Shown here piece by piece: positions 34,018 through 42,798 of a DNA stretch of 64,000 nucleotides. The notes under the pieces were generated by a model. The model was not told the origin of the DNA and ran no database searches. It worked only from the letters and a program-made list of their open reading frames with translations. The DNA comes from CAITSH01 sp025356665. GTDB lineage: Bacteria; Pseudomonadota; Gammaproteobacteria; Burkholderiales; SG8-39. The first letter of the stretch is position 1. Every line of letters starts with the position of its first letter. The DNA is taken from assembly GCA_025356665.1 (NCBI GenBank), contig JANXRV010000069.1:1-64000 (forward strand), read 5' to 3'. The position numbers and the translations under genes are program-made.

Positions 34018-34494
34018 ATGATCAAGTATCCGCTTACCGTCTACGGCGCCGAATTGCTGCGTACCGAATTGCACCGCCTGAAAACAGTCGAGCGCCCTAG
34101 TGTGATTACGGCCATCGCCGAGGCGCGCGCTCATGGCGATCTTTCCGAGAACGCCGACTATGACGCGGCCAAGGAGCGGCAGGGTTTTATCGAGGGACGG
34201 ATTGCAGAACTCGAGGGCAAGCTCTCCAATGCCCAGGTTATCGATCCCAAGCTGCTCGATGCGGACGGTCGCTGCGTCTTTGGCGCAACGGTTGATCTGG
34301 TTGAAACCGCCAGCGCCGAAAAGGTGACCTACCAGATCGTCGGCGATGACGAGGCTGATATTAAAAAGGGAAAAATTTCAATCAGTTCGCCGATCTCCCG
34401 CGGATTGATCGGCAAATATGCCGGTGATATGGCGGAGGTCAACGCGCCGGCCGGTGTCCGGACTTACGAGATCATGGATGTGCGATACGAGTGA
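34018..34494 (+). CDS. greA: Transcription elongation factor GreA
   Basis: 158 residues. The N-terminal coiled coil has the acidic tip typical of GreA (EARAHGDLSENADYDAAKERQ), and the C-terminal FKBP-like domain ends DEADIKKGKISISSPISRGLIGK. It enters the secondary channel of RNA polymerase and stimulates cleavage of backtracked RNA. ATG 34018 has GGAAG upstream. The carB-greA order is common in betaproteobacteria. Confidence 0.97.
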   Translation: MIKYPLTVYGAELLRTELHRLKTVERPSVITAIAEARAHGDLSENADYDAAKERQGFIEGRIAELEGKLSNAQVIDPKLLDADGRCVFGATVDLVETASAEKVTYQIVGDDEADIKKGKISISSPISRGLIGKYAGDMAEVNAPAGVRTYEIMDVRYE

Positions 34495-34826
34495 GGCACC
34501 CGCGCCAATTATTGGCGCTGATAATTGTGCTTCAGGGCGAAGGAACGATTGTGCGGCCGCTGAGGCCGACGTCCGGGCGCCACTTCGGCGTGCGGTTCAG
34601 CGCCAAACGGGCCTTGGTTAGCGGGGCAATTAGCGCAACACGGCTGCTGACCCGACGCGGCCGCCGCACCGATCCCGTCTCTGGATGCGCGGCGGGGTAG
34701 ATTGATGAAGAGGGTGCTAACCCGTAAATCGCAGCAATGCCATTTCGCATTGTCGTCGGCTTGGGCCCTGCAGCTTGCTGTAAAGGAGGATTTTTCCGCC
34801 TTAGGATGGCGTAAATTCCGTCTAAA
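34495..34826. other. Spacer between convergent greA and yhbY
   Basis: 332 bases with no convincing gene; short frames lack a recognisable product. Just after greA is a perfect palindrome (GCGCCAA, TTA, TTGGCGC; 34502-34518) without a T-run. In related genomes a small membrane protein gene often sits here; I do not see one. Confidence 0.5.
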
Positions 34827-35345
34827 TCAGCGTGCGGAGCGCAGGCGTCGACTATTTTGTCGCGCCGGTTTTGCGCGCGGGGTTTCCGGCGACGAGCCGG
34901 AACGGTGTATCGAGGGCCGTTGTGCGCGTTCAAGGACGCGTCCCCGCCGGCGCGGGTCGGACACCTCTTCGTCGGGCGACTTGGATTTGCGCGAGGCCTT
35001 CGCCGGCCGTACCCTTGGATCTGTTCTGGGTTTTGATTTTATGGCTCTTTTTTTGACTTTTGGCACTTTGGCTTCTTCGCCCTTGCGCCAAATAACCAGA
35101 ATTTTGCCTATATGCTGTACCGCGGCGGCGCCGGTGCTGGTGCAAATTTCCGCCGACAGCGATTCGCGACTCTCGCGGTCGTCGCTGGCAACCCGAATTT
35201 TGATCAGTTCGTGACTGACCAGGGCACGTTCGATTTCGGCCATTACCCCTGGGGACAGGCCTGCGTCTGCGATCATGACCACAGGTTTGAGAGGATGGGC
35301 GCGCGCCTTGAGCGCCTTGCGTTCGGCAGCGGAGAGAGTAGTCAT
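34827..35345 (-). CDS. yhbY: YhbY-type ribosome-associated RNA-binding protein with long basic tail
   Basis: 172 residues. The first ~95 are a CRM domain: LSAAERKALKARAHPLKPVVMIADAGLSP, HELIKIRV, and the conserved GKILVIWR. CRM proteins bind pre-50S ribosomes. The last ~75 residues are Lys/Arg/Ser/Pro-rich and probably disordered (VKKRAIKSKPR, RRRGRVLERAQR). E. coli YhbY has about 97 residues and no such tail; tails of this kind may add RNA binding. ATG 35345 starts MTTLSAAERK. It is divergent from rlmE, the usual arrangement. Confidence 0.9.
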   Translation of the reverse strand: MTTLSAAERKALKARAHPLKPVVMIADAGLSPGVMAEIERALVSHELIKIRVASDDRESRESLSAEICTSTGAAAVQHIGKILVIWRKGEEAKVPKVKKRAIKSKPRTDPRVRPAKASRKSKSPDEEVSDPRRRGRVLERAQRPSIHRSGSSPETPRAKPARQNSRRLRSAR

Positions 35346-35479
35346 GGGCAAGGATTGTATAGGGCTAAGGGGCGCTAGGCGAGGGTGGCAGTCTTTATCG
35401 CCCCTTCTCCCCTGATCCGCCCCTGATTGAACGAGGTCTTGTGTATGCTCGCGGTCTTTAGTTTCGAGCATCTTTACCG

Positions 35480-36100
35480 ATGAAACCTACCAGAACCAGC
35501 AAAGGCTGGATGCGCGAGCACGTCAACGACCCATGGGTGAAGAAGGCCCAGGCCGAAGGATGGCGCTCACGGGCCGCCTTCAAGCTGATCCAGATTGATG
35601 AAAAGGACAGGCTGTTACGCCCGGGTATGACCGTAGTCGACCTTGGCGCTACCCCGGGCGGGTGGTCGCAGGTTGCCGCGCGACGGGTGGGGGCTTCCGG
35701 ACAGGTGATCGCGCTTGATTTGTTACCGCTGGAACCCTTGCGTGGCGTCACCTTCATACGAGGCGATTTTCGCGAGGAGGCGACTGAAGCGGAACTGGAA
35801 AAAGCGCTTGGATCGCGTAGCCCGGATCTTGTACTTTCGGATATGGCCCCCAATATATCCGGGGTGGAAATGAGCGATCAGGCTCGAAGTATCCACCTCG
35901 GTGAGTTGGCGCTTGAATTCGCTTGTAAGCACCTCAAACCCGGAGGCTCTTTGCTGGTCAAAGTGTTCCAGGGTGCTGGATACTCAGAGTTTCTGGCACA
36001 AATGCGCAGGTACTTTGACGCGGTTGTTTCGCGCAAACCAGAAGCCTCAAGGGGGCGCTCGAGTGAGATGTATCTGCTTGGTCGCGGACTCAAATCCTGA
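35480..36100 (+). CDS. rlmE: 23S rRNA 2'-O-ribose U2552 methyltransferase RlmE (FtsJ)
   Basis: 206 residues. The SAM-binding motif is VVDLGATPGGWSQVA. The catalytic K-D-K-E tetrad is visible at K35 (RAAFKLIQID), D121 (LSDMAPNISG), K161 (LLVKVFQG) and E196 (SSEMYLLG), each offset by three from E. coli. It methylates U2552 in the 50S A-site region late in assembly. ftsH follows on the same strand as in E. coli. Confidence 0.97.
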   Translation: MKPTRTSKGWMREHVNDPWVKKAQAEGWRSRAAFKLIQIDEKDRLLRPGMTVVDLGATPGGWSQVAARRVGASGQVIALDLLPLEPLRGVTFIRGDFREEATEAELEKALGSRSPDLVLSDMAPNISGVEMSDQARSIHLGELALEFACKHLKPGGSLLVKVFQGAGYSEFLAQMRRYFDAVVSRKPEASRGRSSEMYLLGRGLKS

Positions 36101-36233
36101 ACCAAGTTGCTGTTTCGTATAGAATGCTCTTCTCGGGTTCGAGTGTGCGGAAATCTGGGAATCTGGGAACGCAAAGTGCGCTGCCTTCTTTGCGTGAATC
36201 GCCAAACCCTGTCTTGGCAGCTGAGGAATTGAT

Positions 36234-38111
36234 TTGAACAATCTTTTCAAGAATCTTGTGGTCTGGCTCGTCATCGGTCTTGTGCTGATGACTGTGTTTA
36301 ACCAGTTCAACACCCGGCAGACGGCGCAGACGCCGATGGAGTACTCGCAGTTTATCGACGAGGTCAAGGCCGGCCGCATTGCCAAGGTGCTGATCGAGGG
36401 GCGCCAGCTCAAGGCCACCACGGCGGAGGGCAAGCGCGTGACGAGCTATTCGCCCGGCGATATCTGGCTGGTGTCCGACTTGCTGAAATATGGCGTCAAG
36501 ATCGAGGCCAAGGCCGAGGAAGAGCCCTCTTTCCTGATGAATATTTTTGTGTCGTGGTTTCCGATGCTGTTGCTCATTGGCGTCTGGGTGTTTTTCATGC
36601 GCCAGATGCAGGGCGGAGGCCGCGGCGGTGCATTTTCGTTCGGCAAATCCCGTGCGCGCGTGCTCGATGAAACGACCAACCCGATCACCTTTGCGGACGT
36701 CGCTGGTTGCGATGAAGCCAAGGAGGACGTTGCAGAGTTGGTCGACTTCCTGCGTGATCCATCCAAGTTCCAGAAACTGGGCGGGCGCATTCCAAAGGGC
36801 GTATTGATGGTCGGTTCCCCGGGTACCGGCAAGACTTTGCTGGCGCGTGCCATCGCCGGTGAGGCCAAGGTACCGTTCTTCTCGATTTCCGGTTCCGATT
36901 TTGTCGAAATGTTTGTCGGCGTTGGTGCGGCGCGGGTGCGCGATATGTTCGAGAACGCCAAAAAGCAGGCGCCCTGCATTGTGTTCATCGACGAGATCGA
37001 CGCGGTAGGGCGCCAGCGCGGCGCCGGGCTTGGCGGCGGAAACGATGAGCGCGAACAGACGCTCAACCAGTTGCTGGTCGAAATGGACGGCTTTGAAGGT
37101 ACCGTTGGTGTCATCGTGATCGCCGCAACCAACCGGCCAGATGTGCTTGATCCAGCATTGATGCGTCCGGGCCGTTTTGATCGCCAGGTCGTCGTGCCGC
37201 TGCCGGATATTCGCGGCCGGGAGCAAATCCTGCTGGTGCACATGCGCAAGGTGCCTATGGGGCCTGATGTCAAGGCGGATGTGATCGCCCGCGGCACTCC
37301 CGGATTTTCGGGGGCTGATTTGGCCAATCTTGTCAACGAAGCGGCGTTGTTTGCCGCGCGCATGAACAAGCGCTTGGTTGACATGGAGGATTTCGAACGT
37401 GCCAAGGACAAGATCATCATGGGTGCCGAACGCCGGTCGATGGTCATGCCCGAAGAGGAGCGCACGAATACCGCTTATCACGAGTCCGGGCACGCGGTGG
37501 TTGCCAAGTTGCTGCCCAAGACCGATCCGGTTCACAAGGTTACGATCATTCCCCGCGGGCGTGCGCTTGGCGTGACGATGCAGTTGCCTGAAGGTGACCG
37601 CTATAGCATGGACCGTGACCGCCTGCTGTCCACGATCGCTGTGCTGTTCGGCGGGCGTATCGCCGAGGAGATTTTCATGAGCCAGATGACGACGGGTGCG
37701 TCAAATGATTTTGAGCGTGCGACGGACCTCGCTCGTCGCATGGTGACGCAGTGGGGCATGTCCGATGCGTTGGGCCCGATGGTCTACGGGGAGAACGAGG
37801 GCGAGGTATTCCTTGGCCGGTCCATAACGACGCACAAGAACGTGTCCGAAGCGACAATGCAGGAGGTGGACAAGGAAATCCGCCGCATCATCGACCAGCA
37901 GTATGCAATGGCGAGGAAACTGATCGAGGACAATCGCGACAAGGTTGAGGCGATGACCAAGGCCTTGCTTGAATGGGAAACCCTGGACGCGGACCAGTTG
38001 AATGACATCATGGCAGGTCTGCCGCCGCGGCCGCCCAAACCCTCTTCGACGCCGCCACGGCCACCCCGGCAGGACGGTCCGAGCAAAGCCGCTGAACCGG
38101 CTACGGCCTGA
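36234..38111 (+). CDS. ftsH: ATP-dependent zinc metalloprotease FtsH
   Basis: 625 residues. Two membrane helices (about 9-24 and 107-122) flank a periplasmic part. The AAA domain has Walker A GSPGTGKT (194-201), Walker B IVFIDEIDA and the second region of homology (ATNRPDVLDPALMRPGRFDR). The zinc site is HESGH (416-420), almost exactly as in E. coli. It degrades membrane and regulatory proteins such as LpxC. The start is TTG 36234 with AGGAA upstream; no nearby ATG fits. The Pro-rich tail is variable. Confidence 0.97.
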   Translation: MNNLFKNLVVWLVIGLVLMTVFNQFNTRQTAQTPMEYSQFIDEVKAGRIAKVLIEGRQLKATTAEGKRVTSYSPGDIWLVSDLLKYGVKIEAKAEEEPSFLMNIFVSWFPMLLLIGVWVFFMRQMQGGGRGGAFSFGKSRARVLDETTNPITFADVAGCDEAKEDVAELVDFLRDPSKFQKLGGRIPKGVLMVGSPGTGKTLLARAIAGEAKVPFFSISGSDFVEMFVGVGAARVRDMFENAKKQAPCIVFIDEIDAVGRQRGAGLGGGNDEREQTLNQLLVEMDGFEGTVGVIVIAATNRPDVLDPALMRPGRFDRQVVVPLPDIRGREQILLVHMRKVPMGPDVKADVIARGTPGFSGADLANLVNEAALFAARMNKRLVDMEDFERAKDKIIMGAERRSMVMPEEERTNTAYHESGHAVVAKLLPKTDPVHKVTIIPRGRALGVTMQLPEGDRYSMDRDRLLSTIAVLFGGRIAEEIFMSQMTTGASNDFERATDLARRMVTQWGMSDALGPMVYGENEGEVFLGRSITTHKNVSEATMQEVDKEIRRIIDQQYAMARKLIEDNRDKVEAMTKALLEWETLDADQLNDIMAGLPPRPPKPSSTPPRPPRQDGPSKAAEPATA

Positions 38112-38213
38112 TATAGCGCCAAGGCGGGGTGTGCTCGCCCCCGCGGCGACCGGGATCCTCGACGTGTCGCTATTCCCGTGCGCTGAATTGATCCTGCACA
38201 TCCCTTCGGCTCA

Positions 38214-39053
38214 ATGATCGACCACCTTCAATGCGGTGGTTTTTCGCTTTCACTTAAGCGGCCTTTACTAATGGGCATCGTCAATATCACGCCCGATTCC
38301 TTCTCGGACGGGGGCAGGTTTTTTGCTCGCGGCGATGCGATCGCCATGGCCATGAAGTTGGTCGAGGAGGGCGCGGATATTATCGATCTGGGCGGTGAGT
38401 CAAGCCGACCGGGGGCGGCCCCCGTCTCGGCTGCTGAAGAATTGGCAAGGCTGGTGCCTGTACTGCGCGCCCTGCGCGCTGTTCCTGTGCCAGTATCGGT
38501 TGATACCGTAAAACCGGAAGTGATGCGCGTTGTGCTCGATGAAGGCGCGGCCATGATCAATGATATTTGTGCATTGTCGGCCCCCGGGACGCTGGAGGTT
38601 GTTGCCGCATCGAATTGCGCCGTCTGTCTGATGCATATGCAGGGCGAGCCGAGAACGATGCAGTCATCGCCGCAATACGATGAGGTGACGGCCGATATCA
38701 AAGCCTACCTCGCCAAGCGCGTGGACGCGGCGGTGCACGCAGGCGTGGGGCGTGAGCGTATCGTCATTGACCCGGGTTTCGGATTTGGCAAGACGGTGCA
38801 GCACAACCTCGACCTGCTTCGCGGCCTGGATGAAATCTGTGCTCTTGATCTTCCCGTGTTGGCCGGTTGGTCGCGCAAATCGAGTCTGGGAAAAATAACC
38901 GGACGCAAAGCGGAGGGGCGCCTCGCGGGCAGCCTCGCCGCCGCATTGCTGGCGCTTCAACGCGGCGCGCACATCCTGCGCGTGCATGATGTCGCGGCAA
39001 CGCGTGATGTCGTTGCGGTGTTTTGCGCATACAGGGACGGCTTTGAAGAATAA
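38214..39053 (+). CDS. folP: Dihydropteroate synthase
   Basis: 279 residues of the pterin-binding TIM barrel. The two signature segments are LMGIVNITPDSFSDGG and EEGADIIDLGGESSRPGA. DPGFGFGKTVQHNLDLL and LAGWSRKSSLG complete the pterin and p-aminobenzoate sites; this is the target of sulfonamides. It lies between ftsH and glmM as in many proteobacteria. ATG 38214 begins MIDHLQCGG. Confidence 0.97.
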   Translation: MIDHLQCGGFSLSLKRPLLMGIVNITPDSFSDGGRFFARGDAIAMAMKLVEEGADIIDLGGESSRPGAAPVSAAEELARLVPVLRALRAVPVPVSVDTVKPEVMRVVLDEGAAMINDICALSAPGTLEVVAASNCAVCLMHMQGEPRTMQSSPQYDEVTADIKAYLAKRVDAAVHAGVGRERIVIDPGFGFGKTVQHNLDLLRGLDEICALDLPVLAGWSRKSSLGKITGRKAEGRLAGSLAAALLALQRGAHILRVHDVAATRDVVAVFCAYRDGFEE

Positions 39054-39088
39054 CAGGGCGGAACAGCGGAATAATCCGGGAGGCGGAA

Positions 39089-40447
39089 TTGGCTAGAAAA
39101 TATTTTGGCACAGATGGTGTGCGTGGCAGGGTGGGCGAACCACCGATCACACCGGATTTCGTAATGCGTCTGGGGTACGCCGCAGGCGTGGTGCTGCTTC
39201 GGCGCAGCAAGTTGCGCAAGGGGGAGCGTCCGGCCGTGCTGATAGGAAAGGACACGCGCATTTCCGGCTATATGCTGGAGGCGGCGCTGGAGGCGGGCCT
39301 TTCTGCGGCGGGCATTGATGTAATGCTCTGCGGTCCGCTGCCGACGCCGGCGATCGCGTACCTCACACGGGCGCTGAGATTGCACGCCGGCATTGTCATC
39401 AGCGCATCGCATAACCCGTATCCGGACAACGGCATCAAGTTCTTTTCGGCAGCGGGCAGCAAGCTGCCCGATGCGGTCGAGCAGGAAATCGAAACGGCGA
39501 TGGACGATGCAATGCATTGCCGTCCTTCGGCGGAACTGGGCAGGGCGCGGCGCATCGATGATGCGGCCGGTCGGTACATAGAGTTCTGCAAGGGGACTTT
39601 TCCGTCCGGACTCGATTTGCGCGGGCTGAAAATCGTGGTCGACTGCGCCAATGGCGCCGCTTATAACGTTGCACCGCACGTCTTTCACGAACTTGGTGCG
39701 GAGGTTTCGGCCATTGGCGTCACGCCTGACGGGTTCAATATCAACGACCATGTGGGCGCGACTTCGCCGCAGGCCTTGCAGGCGGAGGTGCGGCGCGTCA
39801 ATGCCGATCTTGGCATTGCGCTTGATGGCGATGCCGATCGTTTGCTCATGGTTGACGGCGATGGCAGCCTGTTCGATGGTGATCAACTGCTCTACGCGGT
39901 GGCGAAGCACCGGGCAGGAAAAAAGGCATTGAGCGGCGTGGTGGGCACACTGATGTCCAATCTGGCACTTGAACAGGCGGTGAAAAAACTCGGCGCCGGG
40001 TTCGCCCGGGCGAAGGTGGGAGACCGTTATGTGCTGGAACTTTTGCACGAAAAGGGCTGGGAACTGGGCGGGGAAAATTCGGGGCACATCATCTGCCTGG
40101 ACAAGCACACCACAGGCGATGGCATCGTCGCGGCATTGCAGGTGCTGACGGCCTTGCGCGAGTCCAAGTCCACGCTGCGAAAACTGGCCGGACAGCTGAC
40201 GCTGTTTCCTCAGGTGCTAATCAATGTGAAGCTGAAGGGCAAGTTCGACTGGCAGGCCAGCGCTGTCATCAAAGCGGCGAAGACGGCGGCGGACAAGGAA
40301 TTGGGTGCCAGTGGACGGGTGTTGTTACGTCCGTCAGGAACAGAGCCCTTGCTACGGGTAATGGTGGAGGGGCGCGATGAGGCCCGGGTCAATCGACTGG
40401 CCAAATCGCTGGCGGAAGTGGTCACGCGGGTGGCTGCCGGCCGCTGA
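39089..40447 (+). CDS. glmM: Phosphoglucosamine mutase
   Basis: 452 residues. The start is TTG 39089 (LARKYFGTDGVRG), with GGGAGG upstream. The active serine is S107 in ISASHNP, the metal loop is DGDADR (ALDGDADRLLMV), and the sugar-binding loop is GGENSGHII. The phosphate-binding C-terminus has LRPSGTEPLLRVMVEG. It makes glucosamine-1-phosphate for peptidoglycan and LPS precursors. It is in an operon-like run with folP (35-base gap). Confidence 0.97.
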   Translation: MARKYFGTDGVRGRVGEPPITPDFVMRLGYAAGVVLLRRSKLRKGERPAVLIGKDTRISGYMLEAALEAGLSAAGIDVMLCGPLPTPAIAYLTRALRLHAGIVISASHNPYPDNGIKFFSAAGSKLPDAVEQEIETAMDDAMHCRPSAELGRARRIDDAAGRYIEFCKGTFPSGLDLRGLKIVVDCANGAAYNVAPHVFHELGAEVSAIGVTPDGFNINDHVGATSPQALQAEVRRVNADLGIALDGDADRLLMVDGDGSLFDGDQLLYAVAKHRAGKKALSGVVGTLMSNLALEQAVKKLGAGFARAKVGDRYVLELLHEKGWELGGENSGHIICLDKHTTGDGIVAALQVLTALRESKSTLRKLAGQLTLFPQVLINVKLKGKFDWQASAVIKAAKTAADKELGASGRVLLRPSGTEPLLRVMVEGRDEARVNRLAKSLAEVVTRVAAGR

Positions 40448-40555
40448 ACTTGCGTTCGCATATGCCATGACCTAGTCCAATAATTTTTAAGTTATTGATT
40501 TAATTTAAATTTAAATTTTTTTCCGGACTCCGCGTCGGACGAGCGTGCGCGTTCT

Positions 40556-40589
40556 GTGTCATGTTGCTGTCACATGACTTGGCTAGACT
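40556..40589 (+). promoter_or_regulatory. Pho box and -10 of the pstSCAB operon
   Basis: GTGTCAT-GTTG-CTGTCAC (40556-40573) matches the PhoB consensus half-sites in 13 of 14 positions with the correct 11-base period. Exactly 10 bases later is TAGACT (40584-40589), a -10 element, so PhoB replaces the -35 as in E. coli pho promoters. pstS starts 44 bases further on. An AT-rich tract (about 40482-40522) lies just upstream. Confidence 0.9.
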
Positions 40590-40632
40590 CGCGGCTGAAG
40601 AAATATGGCGCTCAACCAAAGGAGTCTCACCC

Positions 40633-41682
40633 ATGAAATTCAAACGAATCGCAATTTTGTCGACGGTACTCGTCCACGTTGCAATGTTCTCTGCATCGGC
40701 TGCCTATGCTCAGGAACTTACCGGTGCCGGCGCGTCTTTTCCCGCTCCGCTTTACGCCAAGTGGGCTGACGCCTACCAGAAGGCTACCGGCGTCAAAATG
40801 AATTACCAATCCATCGGTTCGGGCGGTGGCATCAAGCAAATTACCGCCAAGACCGTTGACTTTGGCGCATCCGACATGCCGCTCAAGCCTGCGGATCTCG
40901 ACAAGGACGGCTTGATGCAATTCCCGACTGTGATCGGTGGTGTCGTTCCGGTTGTGAATATCACCGGCGTGAAGCCCGGCGACATGCGCCTCACCGGGGC
41001 GTTGCTGGGCGATATATTCCTCGGAAAAATAACGAAGTGGAATGACAAGTCCATTGCCGATCTGAACCCCAAGATTCAGTTGCCGAACCAGGACATTGCC
41101 GTGGTGCGGCGTGCGGACGGATCCGGCACCACCTTTATTTTTACCAACTACCTGTCCAAGGTGAACGCAGATTGGAAGGGCAAAGTCGGTGAGGGTACGG
41201 CGGTGCAATGGCCGCTGGGACTGGGTGGAAAGGGGAACGAAGGCGTCGCGGCTTTTGTGCAACGCGTGCCGGGTGCCATTGGTTACGTCGAGTTCGTGTA
41301 TGCCAAGCAGAACAAGCTTGCGCACACGCTGATGCAAAACGCGGACGGTCAATTTGTCGAACCCGACGATCTGACCTTCAAGGCCGCCGCGGCTGGCGCC
41401 GACTGGACAAAATCCGCCTTTGCTGAAATCCTCACCAACCAGCCCGGCAAGGCCAGCTGGCCCATTACTGGTGCAACCTTCATCCTGATGCACAAGGTTC
41501 AGGCCAAACCGCAGCAGGCGGCCGAAGTCATCAAGTTTTTCGACTGGGCGTACAAGAACGGCGGCCAGATGGCCACTGATATGGAATACGTGCCGCTTCC
41601 GGACGCGACTGTCAAGTTGATCCAGGCGGCGATGGCGGGTGTTAAGGACAATGCCGGAAAGCCTGTCTGGGCTGGCAAGTGA
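40633..41682 (+). CDS. pstS: Periplasmic phosphate-binding protein PstS
   Basis: 349 residues with a Sec signal peptide (VLVHVAMFSASAAYAQ). The mature start ELTGAGASFPAPLYAKWADAYQ and SIGSGGGIKQITAKTVDFGASDMPL are classic PstS, and VVRRADGSGTTFIFTNYLS forms the second phosphate-binding loop. It delivers phosphate to PstCAB. ATG 40633 is chosen for its signal peptide and the GGAG twelve bases upstream. It is the first gene of the operon behind the Pho box. Confidence 0.97.
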   Translation: MKFKRIAILSTVLVHVAMFSASAAYAQELTGAGASFPAPLYAKWADAYQKATGVKMNYQSIGSGGGIKQITAKTVDFGASDMPLKPADLDKDGLMQFPTVIGGVVPVVNITGVKPGDMRLTGALLGDIFLGKITKWNDKSIADLNPKIQLPNQDIAVVRRADGSGTTFIFTNYLSKVNADWKGKVGEGTAVQWPLGLGGKGNEGVAAFVQRVPGAIGYVEFVYAKQNKLAHTLMQNADGQFVEPDDLTFKAAAAGADWTKSAFAEILTNQPGKASWPITGATFILMHKVQAKPQQAAEVIKFFDWAYKNGGQMATDMEYVPLPDATVKLIQAAMAGVKDNAGKPVWAGK

Positions 41683-41783
41683 TCCCGGGCAAGACCAAAA
41701 AGCAGGAACGGCCCTCGCGTTTGCCGGTATTCGGGCGGGCGCGGGTGCCTTTGTCTTGAGCTTTCAAGGTAAGGCGATGAAAA

Positions 41784-42791
41784 ATGGACAGCGTGTCAAG
41801 TGAAGCAGGGGCAGGAGGCATCTCCATGAGCGGGGCCGGCCTGTCTGCCAGGAAAAAACGGCGAAAATGGCTGGGGGACTTCATTTTCCTCAACCTGACG
41901 CGTTTTTTCGCCTTGCTTACGCTGCTGACATTGGCGGGAATTATCATTTCCCTGTTTGTCACAGCGTGGCCGAGCATACAGAAGTTTGGATTTGCCTTTC
42001 TCTGGACCAGTGAGTGGAATCCGCCGAAGGAGAACTTCGGTGCGCTGATCCCTATCTACGGCACCATCGTGACTTCGATCATTGCCCTTGTTATCGCGGT
42101 TCCGGTCAGTTTCGGCATCGCGCTCTTTCTGACCGAGTTGTCCCCGGGCTGGTTGCGCCGTCCCCTCGGTATCGCGATAGAACTGCTTGCCGGAATTCCA
42201 AGCATTGTCTACGGCATGTGGGGCCTGCTGGTTTTTTCCCCGATATTTGCGCAGGCCCAGCCAATGCTAAAGGCTACGCTGGGCAACGTCCCGCTGATTG
42301 GCAAGCTGTTCCAGGGGCCGGCGCTGGGCATCGGCATACTTTGCGCCGGGGTCATTCTCGCCATCATGGTCATCCCCTTCGTCGCATCGGTGATGCGCGA
42401 CGTATTCGATGTCACGCCGCCTATGCTCAAGGAGTCGGCCTACGCCCTGGGCAGCACCACCTGGGAGGTGGTGTGGAACGTGGTCCTGCCCTACACCAAG
42501 GTCGGGGTGATCGGCGGCATCATGCTGGGGCTCGGACGCGCGCTGGGCGAAACGATGGCGGTGACCTTCGTCATCGGTAACACCAATTTTCTCAATAGCG
42601 CCTCACTGTTCGATCCTGGCAACAGCATCACCTCGGCCCTGGCCAACGAGTTTGCCGAGGCGGGGCAGGGTCTGCATACCGCAGCGCTGATCGAACTCGG
42701 TTTGATCCTGTTTCTCATCACGTTTGTCATCCTCGCCATGTCCAAGCTGCTGCTGCTCCGGTTGAGTTCCGGAGAGGGCAGCAAGACCTGA
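41784..42791 (+). CDS. pstC: Phosphate ABC transporter permease PstC
   Basis: 335 residues with six membrane helices and a hydrophilic N-terminus (to about 30). The permease motif EAA-like region is ESAYALGSTTWEVVWNVVLPYTKVGVIGGIMLGLGRALGET, seen here in short: LGRALGETMAV. AGIPSIVYGMWGL is conserved in PstC. It forms the channel with PstA. It follows pstS by about 100 bases. Confidence 0.96.
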   Translation: MDSVSSEAGAGGISMSGAGLSARKKRRKWLGDFIFLNLTRFFALLTLLTLAGIIISLFVTAWPSIQKFGFAFLWTSEWNPPKENFGALIPIYGTIVTSIIALVIAVPVSFGIALFLTELSPGWLRRPLGIAIELLAGIPSIVYGMWGLLVFSPIFAQAQPMLKATLGNVPLIGKLFQGPALGIGILCAGVILAIMVIPFVASVMRDVFDVTPPMLKESAYALGSTTWEVVWNVVLPYTKVGVIGGIMLGLGRALGETMAVTFVIGNTNFLNSASLFDPGNSITSALANEFAEAGQGLHTAALIELGLILFLITFVILAMSKLLLLRLSSGEGSKT

Positions 42792-42798
42792 GGTCCCA

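Noticed and set aside
34495..34826. Short plus-strand frame after greA (about 69 codons)
   Set aside because: No ribosome-binding site, Arg-rich composition, and no resemblance to the small membrane protein sometimes found at this place.
36090..37535. Minus-strand open frame (481 codons) opposite ftsH
   Set aside because: Shadow of the highly conserved FtsH ATPase domain; no family recognised.
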